Source: Collinsella aerofaciens
Lineage (GTDB): Bacteria > Actinomycetota > Coriobacteriia > Coriobacteriales > Coriobacteriaceae
Direction of reading: 5' to 3'
DNA length: 37,310 bases
NCBI GenBank assembly: GCA_008671135.1
Contig: RQAP01000050.1
Coordinates: 1 to 37,310 of the forward strand
In this document: positions 1-10,167 of the stretch, in pieces
Layout: each line of letters begins with the position of its first letter
Numbering within the stretch: position 1 is the stretch's first letter
Position numbers and translations under genes: made by a program
Notes under the pieces: generated by a model
The model's input: only the letters and a program-made list of their open reading frames with translations
The model's database searches: none
What the model was told of the DNA's origin: nothing

Positions 1-217
1 CAAAGACGAGCGTCGGGAAGACACGCCGAGGTCGCCGCGGACGGGTTGATATAGGGAGAGGGCCTGATCCCATATCGTTGGGGCCGGGCCCGATTTTGCC
101 TCTTGACAATGTCCTGCTCATATTAAAAGGAACGTCCCTAAGTGCCGACTGGTTGCATTAGGAGTATCATCGTCTGCGCAAATAAGCACGATATAGCATG
201 TTAGAGATTGAGAGCGT
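1..217. other. Left-edge non-coding or truncated stretch
   Basis: No gene can be supported here. The plus frame beginning at base 3 stays open to about base 170, but the translation is rich in Arg and Gly and resembles no family I know. A TTGACA hexamer lies at 103-108, but no convincing -10 box sits at the usual distance, so I do not call a promoter. The stretch probably holds the leader of the MATE gene and perhaps the end of a feature outside the window. Confidence 0.3.
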
Positions 218-1600
218 ATGGCTGATACCGCATCTAAGCACATCGATATGACCACCGGCTCGCTGTGGCGCAATATTCCCCTGTTCGCCTTCCCCGTGGC
301 CGCCACGAGCATCTTGGAGCAGCTGTCGAACCTCATCGCCACGGTCATTATCGGTAACTTCTCGGGCGACCAGGGAACCCTCGCCATGGCGGCGGTCGGC
401 TCCAATGTTCCGCTTACCAGTCTTATGCTCAACCTGTTTATTGGCATGTCGCTTGGCTCCAATGTGGTCATCGCCAACGCTATCGGCCGCAACGATCAGA
501 ATATGGTCAACCGCACCGTCCATACCTCGATTTTAATGGCGCTCGTGGGTTTTATCGTCATCGCGCTGGGCGAGATCTTTGCCGAGCCCATGCTCGCCGC
601 GCTCAACGTTCCCGCCGAGACCATGCCGCTCGCCTCACTCTACCTACGCGTCTTTTTGCTCAGCATGCCCTCGATCTTGCTCTACAACTTTGAGGCCGCG
701 ATCTTCCGCTCCGTCGGCATCACCCGCATGCCGCTGCAGGCGCTTGCCGTGTCCACCGTCCTCAACATTGGCCTGGACCTCATCTTTGTCCCCGTACTCC
801 ACTGGGGCGTCGCGGGCGTCGCCATCGCCACCGCCATCGCCTACACCGTCAGCGCCGCTACGCTCTTTATCCGCCTGCTCAAGACCGACTCCGTCGTCCG
901 CGTCACCCCGCACGACCTTGCCATCGACCCCGTCGCCCTCAAGCGCATCGTCAAGATCGGCCTGCCCGCCGGCATCCAGAGCGCCGTCTTTGCCGTCGCC
1001 AACATCATCATCCAGTCTGCCATCAACAGCCTGGGCACCGAGGTCATGGCAGCATCGAGCGCCGCCATGAGCCTGGAGTACGTGTGCTACAACCTGCTCA
1101 ACAGCTTTAGCCAGGCGTGCACCACCTTTGTGGGACAAAATCACGGTGCTCGCCAGATTGACCGCTGCACCAAGACGCTCAAGGTCTGCCTGGTCGAAGG
1201 CGGTATCGTTGCACTCACCACGATCATCGTTATTGTCGGCCTGGGGCGCGAGATTCTGTCGCTGTTCAACAGCGATCCCAACATCGTCTCGATCGGCTAT
1301 ATCCGCGTGTGTTCGATCTTCCCGGCGTACGCCTTTAGCATGTTCTATGAAAACATGTCCGGCTACCTGCGCGGCTTTGGCATCTCGCTCATGCCCGCCC
1401 TCATCACCATGATCTGTGTCTGCGGCATCCGCTTCTATTGGGTATTCTGCGTGTTCCCGCACTTCCGCACCTTTGCGAACATCATGATGGTCTACCCCAT
1501 CAGCCTGGGCACCACGGCGTTCTTTATGGTCGTGGCGGTACTACTCTGCCACCCGGCACGCACCTATCGCGCCACCAAAGCCAAAGCGACAGCCCGCTAA
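218..1600 (+). CDS. MATE family multidrug/cation efflux transporter
   Basis: A 460-residue membrane protein with about twelve hydrophobic segments and the MATE pattern of two similar halves. The N-terminal half runs from the LWRNIPLFAFPVAATSILEQL segment region to about residue 225. The second half starts near KIGLPAGIQSAVF. MATE proteins of this NorM/DinF-like group export cationic drugs or metabolites in exchange for Na+ or H+; the substrate cannot be read from sequence. The start ATG has only a weak purine stretch before it (GAGAG close to the ATG). An ATG eleven codons on would also be acceptable. The gene converges on the LysR gene with 27 bases between them. Confidence 0.9.
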   Translation: MADTASKHIDMTTGSLWRNIPLFAFPVAATSILEQLSNLIATVIIGNFSGDQGTLAMAAVGSNVPLTSLMLNLFIGMSLGSNVVIANAIGRNDQNMVNRTVHTSILMALVGFIVIALGEIFAEPMLAALNVPAETMPLASLYLRVFLLSMPSILLYNFEAAIFRSVGITRMPLQALAVSTVLNIGLDLIFVPVLHWGVAGVAIATAIAYTVSAATLFIRLLKTDSVVRVTPHDLAIDPVALKRIVKIGLPAGIQSAVFAVANIIIQSAINSLGTEVMAASSAAMSLEYVCYNLLNSFSQACTTFVGQNHGARQIDRCTKTLKVCLVEGGIVALTTIIVIVGLGREILSLFNSDPNIVSIGYIRVCSIFPAYAFSMFYENMSGYLRGFGISLMPALITMICVCGIRFYWVFCVFPHFRTFANIMMVYPISLGTTAFFMVVAVLLCHPARTYRATKAKATAR

Positions 1601-1627
1601 ACACCTTACTCAACGCCACGCCAGTCA

Positions 1628-2494
1628 TTAATTGACAATATGCGAGCTCATATAGTCGATAAAGCGCCTCGTGGCGATGGGCATGGTATCCCAGCTGCGC
1701 CAGGCCGCCACTACGTCGCGCGAGGGGGCATGCACGATGGGCCGCACGCGAATATCGGCTCGCATGCCCTCCACAGTACGACGGTAGAGCATGCTCACGC
1801 CTAGGCCCTCCTCCACCATCGCCATGATGGTGTAGTCGTCGGTGACCTCGCTCGTCACGTGCGGCGACAGCCCATGCGCCGCAAATGCATCGAGCACCAG
1901 ACTCTGTTCGCCCTCATCCAACAGTACAAACGGCTCGGACGCCAGGTCGGCGAGCGTCACCTTTTCCTTTGCCGCCAGCGGATGCGCGGCCGGCAACAAT
2001 GCCACCAACTCGTCGTGATAGACCACGCGCTTCTCGAGCCCAGCGGTAAATCCGCGCGCCGTAAAGCAAAAATCAACCACGCCATCGTGCACCCATTGAG
2101 CGTTGCGCGTGTAATCGCCCTGTTTGAGGGTGAAGCGTACGCCCGGGTGCAGCGCACCAAAGTCGCGAATCACACGCGGCAACACGGTACGACTCACGTT
2201 AGTAAACGTCGCGATGCGAATATCGGTCGACGAAAGCCCCAGCAGCTCTTGGCGCTTGCCCTCGAGCTCGACCTCGGCGGTCACAATCTGGCGCAGGTAC
2301 GGCAGATATTGTTTACCGTCGCGCGTAAGCGAAACGCCCTGCTTACCACGCTCGATAAGCGTGGTGCCCAGCTCGCGCTCGAGCGCCTTGACGGCCTGGC
2401 TCACCGCGCTTTGCGTATAGCCCAGCTCGTCGGCCGCACGTTTCAGACTGCCGCGATCGACCACCATACAAACAATCTGATACCGCGATGCCAT
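1628..2494 (-). CDS. LysR family transcriptional regulator
   Basis: A 288-residue protein with the standard LysR layout. A winged helix-turn-helix occupies residues 3-62, including the pattern SLKRAADELGYTQSAVSQ. A linker helix follows, and a periplasmic-binding-protein-like effector domain spans about 90-285. Length is normal for the family. GGAGG lies four bases before the ATG. It is transcribed away from the EamA exporter gene at 2653 with 158 bases between them. That is the usual arrangement for a LysR protein that controls its divergent neighbour, so control of the exporter is a reasonable inference. The effector is unknown. Confidence 0.93.
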   Translation of the reverse strand: MASRYQIVCMVVDRGSLKRAADELGYTQSAVSQAVKALERELGTTLIERGKQGVSLTRDGKQYLPYLRQIVTAEVELEGKRQELLGLSSTDIRIATFTNVSRTVLPRVIRDFGALHPGVRFTLKQGDYTRNAQWVHDGVVDFCFTARGFTAGLEKRVVYHDELVALLPAAHPLAAKEKVTLADLASEPFVLLDEGEQSLVLDAFAAHGLSPHVTSEVTDDYTIMAMVEEGLGVSMLYRRTVEGMRADIRVRPIVHAPSRDVVAAWRSWDTMPIATRRFIDYMSSHIVN

Positions 2495-2652
2495 CGTGCC
2501 TCCACATCGGTGTAGCTGTAAAACGTTTTGTCAGGGCTTTTCCCACCAACATTAGCATTTCTTAATCATACTGAAGATACATTCGCTTTACTACATCCAC
2601 ATCTGGGAGCAGAATCCTTTGTGCGAAACCGTTCTGTAACAAAAGGAGTCCC

Positions 2653-3555
2653 ATGGATCGCAAAAAAGCAATCGCGCTCTCATTTTCCGTTCCCGTCGCA
2701 TGGGGCTTTTCGTACCCCCTCATGAAAATCGGCATGGACAGCATGAACGCCACGAGTATCGTCGCGCTACGCTGCATCATCGCCTTTGTGGCCTGTCTGC
2801 TGCTCTTCCACAAGCGTGTTTTCCGTATCAACCGCGACCTTATGGTCCGTGCCGCCATCATCGGCGCCATTATGGCAACCGAGCTCACCTGCATGTGCCT
2901 GGGCTCCAGCCTCACCTCTGCCTCCACTGCCGGCTTTTTGCAGAGCCTGACGGTCGTGATCGTGCCGTTTGCCAACGCCGCCCTGCTGCGTCGCGCCCCC
3001 GAGCGCAAGGTGCTCGTCGGCACGGCTATCGTCACCTGCGGCATGCTGCTGCTCTCGGGCGCCGACTTCACCAGCCTGAACCCGGGCGCGCTCATCATGC
3101 TGCTCTCCGCCTTTATCTATGCCAGCCACATTATCGTGGCCAAGCGCTTTGTCGAAGAAGTCGATCCGCTTGCTCTGGGCGTTTGGCAGCTGGGCTTCGG
3201 CGGCTTGTTCTCGGGCATCGCTGCATTCACCTTTGGCGGCTTCACGCTTCCCGGCACGCCCAGCGAGATCGTCGTTGTCGTCGCGCTCGCACTCATCTGC
3301 TCCGCCTACGGCTTTATCACTCAGACACTCGTGCAGCCCCACGTGCCCGCCGAGACCACCGGCTTCGCCTTCTCGCTCGAGCCGGTCTGCTCCGCCGTCT
3401 TCTCGTTCTTCCTGGTTGGCGATGTCCTAAGCCCCATCGCCTTCTTTGGCGCCGCCCTCATCCTCACCGGCGTCATGGTGGCAACCGTGCAGCTTCCGCG
3501 CCTCCGCGCACACGAACAGGCTCGCATGGCAGGAGCGCCCGAGCACGTCTCGTAG
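2653..3555 (+). CDS. EamA/DMT family transporter
   Basis: A 300-residue protein with ten predicted membrane helices arranged as two EamA repeats, each ending in the typical short helical pair (for example the MKIGMDSMNATSIVALRC region and the VAKRFVEEVDPLALGVWQ region). Members of the drug/metabolite transporter superfamily usually export amino acids or other small metabolites. The substrate is not evident here. AAAAGGAG stands four bases before the ATG. The gene is divergent from the LysR gene and is probably regulated by it. It ends 88 bases before the ung start, so co-transcription with ung is possible but not shown. Confidence 0.92.
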   Translation: MDRKKAIALSFSVPVAWGFSYPLMKIGMDSMNATSIVALRCIIAFVACLLLFHKRVFRINRDLMVRAAIIGAIMATELTCMCLGSSLTSASTAGFLQSLTVVIVPFANAALLRRAPERKVLVGTAIVTCGMLLLSGADFTSLNPGALIMLLSAFIYASHIIVAKRFVEEVDPLALGVWQLGFGGLFSGIAAFTFGGFTLPGTPSEIVVVVALALICSAYGFITQTLVQPHVPAETTGFAFSLEPVCSAVFSFFLVGDVLSPIAFFGAALILTGVMVATVQLPRLRAHEQARMAGAPEHVS

Positions 3556-3643
3556 ACCCCACTCTTCATACGGCCGTGGCATAAAGGCAACCGGTGCGCC
3601 TTTACAATAGATACCGACAGAGCATCTGACGTAAAGGAGCCCC

Positions 3644-4369
3644 ATGGACGCCGCGACCCGCGACCGCAACATAGCAACTTGGTTGGGCGATGCGCCACAG
3701 CCGGTACGTGACACTACGAACCAGCTGCTCGAACGCATCGCCCTTTTGCGTGCCGAGCAAACCATCTACCCGGCACAAGACGACATCCTCAATGCCCTCG
3801 CCTACACGCCGGCCGACCAGGTCAAAGTTGTCATCTTGGGTCAAGACCCCTATCACGGACCCAACCAGGCCATGGGACTGTCGTTCTCGGTCCCCGCGAC
3901 ACAAACCAAGCTGCCGCCGAGTTTGCGCAACATCTACAAGGAACTCAATGCCGATCTGGGTTGCCCCATTCCCGCCACGGGAGACCTAACGCCATGGGCA
4001 CAACAGGGCGTCCTGCTTCTCAACACCACGCTCACTGTGCGTGAGCATGCCGCGAACTCGCACGCCAAGCTGGGCTGGAGCACGCTCACCGACTACGTTA
4101 TCGAACGCTGCTGCCAGCTGTCCCAGCCGGTCGTCTTTTTGGCTTGGGGTCGCTTTGCCCAGCAGATGGTCGAAGGCAAGCTCGTCGCAACTGGTGCGGG
4201 CAAGGCAACCGGCAAGTTCTGCCTGGCCTCCACACACCCCTCGCCGCTTTCGGCCAACCGTGCCACGGCAGAACTCCCCGCCTTTATGGGGTCGCGTCCC
4301 TTCTCCGCTGCCAATCGGCTACTCGAACAGCACGGCTCGACCCCCGTCAACTGGACTTGCCTCGACTAA
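3644..4369 (+). CDS. ung: Uracil-DNA glycosylase, family 1
   Basis: Removes uracil from DNA to start base-excision repair of deaminated cytosine or misincorporated dUMP in the cytoplasm. The 241-residue protein has the family-1 water-activating motif GQDPYHG at residues 66-72, with catalytic Asp68. The DNA-binding leucine-loop motif HPSPLSA is at residues 198-204. Length matches E. coli Ung. AAAGGAG lies before the ATG. The gene is followed at once by a hairpin shared with the convergent SDR gene. Nothing is odd about the sequence, and the assignment is secure. Confidence 0.98.
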   Translation: MDAATRDRNIATWLGDAPQPVRDTTNQLLERIALLRAEQTIYPAQDDILNALAYTPADQVKVVILGQDPYHGPNQAMGLSFSVPATQTKLPPSLRNIYKELNADLGCPIPATGDLTPWAQQGVLLLNTTLTVREHAANSHAKLGWSTLTDYVIERCCQLSQPVVFLAWGRFAQQMVEGKLVATGAGKATGKFCLASTHPSPLSANRATAELPAFMGSRPFSAANRLLEQHGSTPVNWTCLD

Positions 4370-4388
4370 AAATCGATACATCAAAAAT

Positions 4389-4414
4389 GCGCCCGACGGC
4401 TTTCCATCGGGCGC
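4389..4414 (-). terminator. Rho-independent terminator between ung and SDR gene
   Basis: GC-rich inverted repeat with 11-bp arms, one mismatch and a 4-base loop. Read on the minus strand it is followed by ATTTTTG, so it best serves the SDR gene ending at 4420. On the plus strand it is followed by a weaker GTTTCC and may also help end ung. Confidence 0.75.
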
Positions 4415-4419
4415 GTTTC

Positions 4420-5100
4420 CTATTCGGGCCAAATAAATTGCGTGCGGCCGGCCTCGCCGCCATCGATTAGCAGACTCTGTCCGGTCATAAACCGGTTGGT
4501 CACGCCCACAAAGTAGATCCACTCGGCGATCTCTTGGGCGGTGGCCCAGCGCTTAAGCGGCGTGAGCTCCATAATCTGGTTCCACAGGTGTTCGTCTTCC
4601 ATCACGCAACGGTTGAGCGGCGTGATAACGCCGCCCGGGTCCACACTGTTGGCGATGGCCTGCGGTGCCAGGCGGTTTGCAAGGTTCTTGGTGTAGGCGA
4701 TAACGCCGCCCTTGCTGGCGGCATAGGCGGGAAACTCCGATCCCGTATGCCCGCTCGCGGACCCCACATTGACCACGGATTTGATAGCCGGCGCCGGCTT
4801 GGCGGCGAGTCCCTCCCCCACAAAGGCGTAGCGCTCGGTCACGTTGATGGTGCCGCACAGGTTGGCGGCGATGTCGTCGGCCGAATCCTGCGTACCGGCA
4901 ACGTTCACGATTACCTGAGGCTCAAGGTCGACCGGAAACGAGTCCGGCTCGCGGACATCAACGATCAGATGGCGGTAGCGCTCGTGTTCGACCGCCGCCG
5001 GCAAAAGATCAAAGCCCACGACCTCGTGGCCCTCGTCCAAAAAACTCTGCACGCACGCGGCTCCGATACCGCCCGAAGCGCCCGTGATCAAAACCCGCAT
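4420..5100 (-). CDS. Short-chain dehydrogenase/reductase (SDR) family oxidoreductase
   Basis: A 226-residue classical SDR. The nucleotide-binding glycine motif TGASGGIG is at 6-13 and NVAG at 66-69. The active-site serines are near 114-116, and the catalytic pair is Tyr126 and Lys130 (YAASK). The C-terminal segment ends in a DGG-containing loop. Asp31 after the second strand suggests NAD(H) rather than NADP(H), but this is inference. The substrate is unknown. The family includes sugar, steroid and acyl-carrier-protein reductases. It lies nine bases downstream of the VUT transporter gene on the same strand, so the two are probably co-transcribed. Confidence 0.9.
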   Translation of the reverse strand: MRVLITGASGGIGAACVQSFLDEGHEVVGFDLLPAAVEHERYRHLIVDVREPDSFPVDLEPQVIVNVAGTQDSADDIAANLCGTINVTERYAFVGEGLAAKPAPAIKSVVNVGSASGHTGSEFPAYAASKGGVIAYTKNLANRLAPQAIANSVDPGGVITPLNRCVMEDEHLWNQIMELTPLKRWATAQEIAEWIYFVGVTNRFMTGQSLLIDGGEAGRTQFIWPE

Positions 5101-5109
5101 ACTTGCTCC

Positions 5110-5832
5110 TTAGGCGGTTGCGTGGCGCTCGAGGTACTCGGAGCCCACGTTCTCGCGCTCCCAGCCGCGCACGACCTTGTAGCCCACGGGGCTCAGGAAG
5201 ACCTCGCACAGCAGCTCGGCAACAGCGCCGGTCAGCGAGCACATAAGAACCTGCACCCAGGTCCAACCAAAGAACGTGTGGCTCACCACGATGGCAAAGA
5301 CCAAGTTGTCGATAAACTGGCCAACACCCGTAGACACATAGGAGCGGAAGGCAAAGCTCGCAAAGTTATTCTTTTTGAGCATACGGCCGAGCGACTGGTT
5401 AAGCGTGGAGTTAACCACGGCAGAAACGAGCATGGCAAGCGAAGAGCCCAGCACCACGTACCAGGTGCCGCCGATGGTGGCGTTAAGGGCGGTGTTGACC
5501 TCGATCATGCCCGTGTCGTAGTAAGCGCCCCACATGCCGGGCGTAAGCGAGCATGCCCAAAAGCACAGGCTCACGGCAAGGTTGACCAGCAGCGCGAGGA
5601 TAGAGATTTTGATGGATGCCTTGGCGCCAAAGCGCTTGCAGATCATGTCCTGGCACAAAAACGAAACCCAGCTCACCACAAAGCCGCAATCGAGTGCCAG
5701 ATACGGCAGGCTGATAAGCTCCTTGTTGGCCAGCAGGTTCATCATGATGACGCTCACGAAAAACAGCGAAACCGTTGCCGCGGGAATGCTCCGCAACAGG
5801 ACCTTGTAGTCCTCCATGACCTTCTTGATCAT
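5110..5832 (-). CDS. VUT family (YhhQ-like) queuosine-precursor transporter
   Basis: A 240-residue membrane protein with six or seven hydrophobic helices and the conserved VUT-family signature around DCGFVVSWVSFLCQDM followed by RFGAKAS. YhhQ-type proteins import the queuosine precursors preQ0/preQ1 or queuine for modification of tRNA position 34. Assignment to this role is by family only, since no other queuosine gene is in the window. AAAGGAG precedes the ATG. The 156-base leader carries a strong hairpin (see separate entry). The SDR gene follows after nine bases. Confidence 0.82.
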   Translation of the reverse strand: MIKKVMEDYKVLLRSIPAATVSLFFVSVIMMNLLANKELISLPYLALDCGFVVSWVSFLCQDMICKRFGAKASIKISILALLVNLAVSLCFWACSLTPGMWGAYYDTGMIEVNTALNATIGGTWYVVLGSSLAMLVSAVVNSTLNQSLGRMLKKNNFASFAFRSYVSTGVGQFIDNLVFAIVVSHTFFGWTWVQVLMCSLTGAVAELLCEVFLSPVGYKVVRGWERENVGSEYLERHATA

Positions 5833-5842
5833 TATGTACTCC

Positions 5843-5875
5843 TTTGGTTTTAGGTTTAACGAGCAGGATATCGGA
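5843..5875 (-). promoter_or_regulatory. Hairpin in leader of VUT transporter gene
   Basis: On the minus strand the leader carries CGAGCAG, a 15-base loop, then CTGCTCG, followed by an A-rich linker and the AAAGGAG ribosome binding site. A hairpin just ahead of the ribosome binding site of a queuosine-precursor transporter invites thought of a preQ1 riboswitch. However, I could not match it to the preQ1-I or preQ1-II consensus, so only a leader hairpin is claimed. Confidence 0.3.
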
Positions 5876-5988
5876 CCCGAACTGCTCGGACGCCTCGGTC
5901 TTAAGACGACGGTGGGTATGATAGCCGCTCACACGGCATCAGGCAAGCAGCCGGCGCGGCAGCCTCGCAGGGCCACCGCGCCGATGCG

Positions 5989-7602
<1,614 letters not shown>

Positions 7603-7752
7603 GCGGATCCTTTCTTGCATTAAGTGCATTACGTCGATGTAACCGTACTATTGTAGCCGCGAAATCTCGTCATAGGGCACCTATCAGGACAAATTCATCA
7701 GTTGGGGCCTAGGGTAGCAGTCGATGGCGGCACTCCGCAGCAGTTTGTCTCG

Positions 7753-7797
7753 ATCTGTAACATCTAGCAGCCAAAATCTTCTCCAGTTGTTACAGAT
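7753..7797. repeat. Inverted repeat ATCTGTAACA / TGTTACAGAT
   Basis: Perfect 10-bp arms separated by 25 bases in the prfC/GntR spacer. It could be a paired protein-binding site or a weak stem. There is no T-tract, so it is not a terminator. Confidence 0.45.
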
Positions 7798-7852
7798 TGA
7801 GATGACCGAACGAACGGACAATCCCTATTTACCTCTTGCATAACTGTGCATA

Positions 7853-7886
7853 GTGTATATATACTGTGCTTACCGGTTATATACAC
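7853..7886. promoter_or_regulatory. Probable GntR operator
   Basis: GTGTATATA at 7853-7861 is repeated in inverted form as TATATACAC at 7878-7886, 16 bases apart. The repeat begins about 60 bases before the GntR start and overlaps where a promoter would be expected. YtrA-type GntR repressors usually bind palindromes in their own promoter, so autoregulation is a reasonable inference. Confidence 0.5.
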
Positions 7887-7913
7887 GTGTAGCCCAACAG
7901 CTAAGGAGCCGCT

Positions 7914-8294
7914 GTGGACATCATCCTATCCAATTCGAGCGACAAGCCCATCTACGAGCAAATAGCCTCGCAGGTCAAAGCTCAGATCCTTTCGGGCACA
8001 CTCGCTGCGGGAGCCAAACTCCCCAGCATCCGTGCACTCGCGAGCGATCTTGGCGTGAGTGTCATCACCACCAAGCGCGCCTACGCCGACCTAGAGCAAC
8101 TCGGGTTTATCTGCACCGTGCAGGGCAAGGGCTGCTTTGTCGCCGAGGGCAACCAGGAACTCTTGCGCGAAAACCAGCTCTGCCATATCGAAGAGCTACT
8201 TGCGAAAGCGGCGAGCCAAGCCGAAACCCTGGGCGTCACGCGCGACAAGCTGCACGAGATGCTCGACCTGGTAGCCCCCGAAACTATGCAGTAG
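7914..8294 (+). CDS. GntR family transcriptional regulator, YtrA subfamily
   Basis: A 126-residue protein with an N-terminal GntR winged helix (about residues 10-75: PIYEQIASQVKAQIL, then the recognition region ALASDLGVSVITTKRAY). It has only a short helical tail for dimerisation, as in YtrA. GTG is the start, with AAGGAG five bases before it. Members of this subfamily normally repress the ABC exporter genes that follow them, which fits the operon here: the ATPase begins 23 bases downstream. The inducing signal is unknown; in relatives it is often cell-wall-active compounds. Confidence 0.92.
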   Translation: MDIILSNSSDKPIYEQIASQVKAQILSGTLAAGAKLPSIRALASDLGVSVITTKRAYADLEQLGFICTVQGKGCFVAEGNQELLRENQLCHIEELLAKAASQAETLGVTRDKLHEMLDLVAPETMQ

Positions 8295-8317
8295 CTATCT
8301 GCAAGAAAGGCTATGCC

Positions 8318-9199
8318 ATGCAAAACCTTTTAGAACTCAAAGGTATCTCACGCCGTGTGAGCGACCGCTTTTCGCTGCGCGACGTCACGCTTGCCGTGGA
8401 ACCCGGCCAGATTGTTGGCTTTGTGGGCGCAAACGGCGCCGGCAAAACCACGACGATTCGAGCCGCGCTCGGGCTTATAAAGCTCGATGCCGGCGAGGTG
8501 CACCTGTTTGGGCAGCGCTGTGGCGCCGACGCGCCCGATGAAACGCAGCGTTGCCTGCGCACTCGTGTCGGCCTCGTGCTGGACACATGCCCCTTCCCTT
8601 CCACACTCAAGGTGACCGAAGTTGAGGCACTCGTAAGCCCGGCATACCCCACCTGGAGCCACGACACCTTCTCCAGCCTCATCGACCGATTTGGCCTCGA
8701 TCCCAAGGCAAAGGTCAAGGACCTCTCCCGCGGCATGGGCATGAAGCTGCAGCTTGCCTGCGCGCTCAGCCACAAGGCCAAACTGCTCGTTTTGGACGAA
8801 GCCACCGCGGGCCTCGATCCCATGGCACGCGAGGAGCTGCTTGATGAGCTGCTTGCCTTTGTCGCCGACGGCCAGCACAGCGTGCTGCTCTCGAGCCACA
8901 TTACATCCGACCTCGATCGCGCCGCTGATCGCGTCATCTGCATCGATAATGGCTCGATTATTTTTGACCTGCCGCGCGAGGATATTACCGACCGCGCTGG
9001 CATCGCCCACTGTACCCAAGCACAGGCCGCCGAGCTTATGGCTTGCGTCGAAGGCGCCCGTGCCGCCCGCCATGCCTACAGCGTGGACGTGCTCGTGCCC
9101 AACCGTCACGATACGCTCGAGGCCTTCCCCGAGATTCCCTGCGATCGGGCAACCATTGATGACTATCTTCGCCTCATGCTGAAAGGAGCTTCGAAATGA
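8318..9199 (+). CDS. ABC-2 type transporter ATP-binding protein
   Basis: A 293-residue ATPase of the YtrB/CcmA type. Walker A GANGAGKT is at 37-44, the signature LSRGM at 136-140 and Walker B LLVLDE at 156-161, followed by the D-loop and the H-loop histidine near residue 192 (SSH). The C-terminal 70 residues are an accessory region typical of ABC-2 exporters. The start at 8318 follows AAGAAAGG. A much longer reading frame upstream overlaps the GntR gene and is not the true start. The stop overlaps the permease start by four bases (ATGA), so the two are translationally coupled. Confidence 0.94.
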   Translation: MQNLLELKGISRRVSDRFSLRDVTLAVEPGQIVGFVGANGAGKTTTIRAALGLIKLDAGEVHLFGQRCGADAPDETQRCLRTRVGLVLDTCPFPSTLKVTEVEALVSPAYPTWSHDTFSSLIDRFGLDPKAKVKDLSRGMGMKLQLACALSHKAKLLVLDEATAGLDPMAREELLDELLAFVADGQHSVLLSSHITSDLDRAADRVICIDNGSIIFDLPREDITDRAGIAHCTQAQAAELMACVEGARAARHAYSVDVLVPNRHDTLEAFPEIPCDRATIDDYLRLMLKGASK

Positions 9200-9894
9200 A
9201 ACGCGCCTTTATGTCCGAGCTCGCCATCGCTCGCTCGCTTATCCCGAGCATTGCGGGCGTCGGCTTGTTCATCTTCGTCGTGTTGACCCTCGCCAACGCA
9301 TCGGACGGTGACTCTGGCATGAGTGCTGGCGCCTGCGCGGTCAGTGCCATGTCGCCTATCATGGTCATGAACTCACTGGCTGGTTTCGACAATCAAAACG
9401 GTTGGGAACGCTACCGGGCAACGCTGCCCTTCTCGCGCAAAGACATCATCTGCGCACGCTACCTGAGCGTTATTGTCTTCTCCGCCGTCATGGCATGTGC
9501 AGCTACGCTTTTGAGTATCGTCGCTATCCCGCTCTTCAACGGCACGGGCATTCCTTCGACAGGACAAACCGTCTTTGAGATCGCTATAGCCTCGGCAGCA
9601 TCGATGCTCATCTCCCTCATGATGGTGTTTTTGGCACAGCCGCTGTTCTTCCGATTTGGACACATGGAGGCGCTGCGCCTATCCGTCGGCCTGTTTGCCC
9701 TGCTCTGGTGCCTTGCCATTGCCACGCTGAGCTCCTCCAACCCCATCAGCAACTGGCTCATGTCGATTGCCGGAGCGAATCCCGATCCCGCCGTCCTTGG
9801 CTGTCTGTGCGCAGGAATTGCCGTACTGGCCCTCGTGCTATGTGCAATCAGCTGCACCATCAGCATCAAGGTCTATCGAACACGCGACCTGTAA
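9196..9894 (+). CDS. ABC-2 type transporter permease
   Basis: A 232-residue protein with about six hydrophobic helices and the layout of short ABC-2 permeases (YtrC/BcrB-like). Its start overlaps the stop of the ATPase, and it completes the GntR-ATPase-permease operon. The exported substrate cannot be told. AAAGGAGC precedes the ATG. No obvious terminator follows it. A 273-base stretch with no recognisable gene separates it from the broken EamA gene. Confidence 0.88.
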   Translation: MKRAFMSELAIARSLIPSIAGVGLFIFVVLTLANASDGDSGMSAGACAVSAMSPIMVMNSLAGFDNQNGWERYRATLPFSRKDIICARYLSVIVFSAVMACAATLLSIVAIPLFNGTGIPSTGQTVFEIAIASAASMLISLMMVFLAQPLFFRFGHMEALRLSVGLFALLWCLAIATLSSSNPISNWLMSIAGANPDPAVLGCLCAGIAVLALVLCAISCTISIKVYRTRDL

Positions 9895-10167
9895 TCGACA
9901 GCTAAAGGGCTTGGGCGGCACCCCACCTCATTTACTAGATAAGAAGAAGCAGCAACAACGTCGCTACCACCCTTCACGACATGCCGTTTAGATCTCGGCA
10001 ACCAAAGAGAAGCCGACAGCATATCTTCGATTCGAGCCTTAACCAAATGCCCTCTCGAACTATGGCCCCTGTCTCACCACAGCGATATCAAAGCTTCATG
10101 GCGGGACGGTATCATCGGACGAGCGCCGTAATCTGGCGCGGTCGTTCTTTGGGGAGGCATTTCACCC

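Larger units (their letters stand above)
7603..7913. other. Divergent intergenic region between prfC and GntR operon
   Basis: A 311-base spacer between divergent genes. It holds a 10-bp inverted repeat (ATCTGTAACA at 7753-7762, TGTTACAGAT at 7788-7797) and, closer to the GntR gene, a probable operator (listed separately). No open frame in it looks real. Confidence 0.6.

Noticed and set aside
5833..5988. Calling a preQ1 riboswitch
   Set aside because: Only the context and a hairpin support it. The conserved preQ1-I and preQ1-II sequence elements could not be matched, so it is kept as a leader hairpin.
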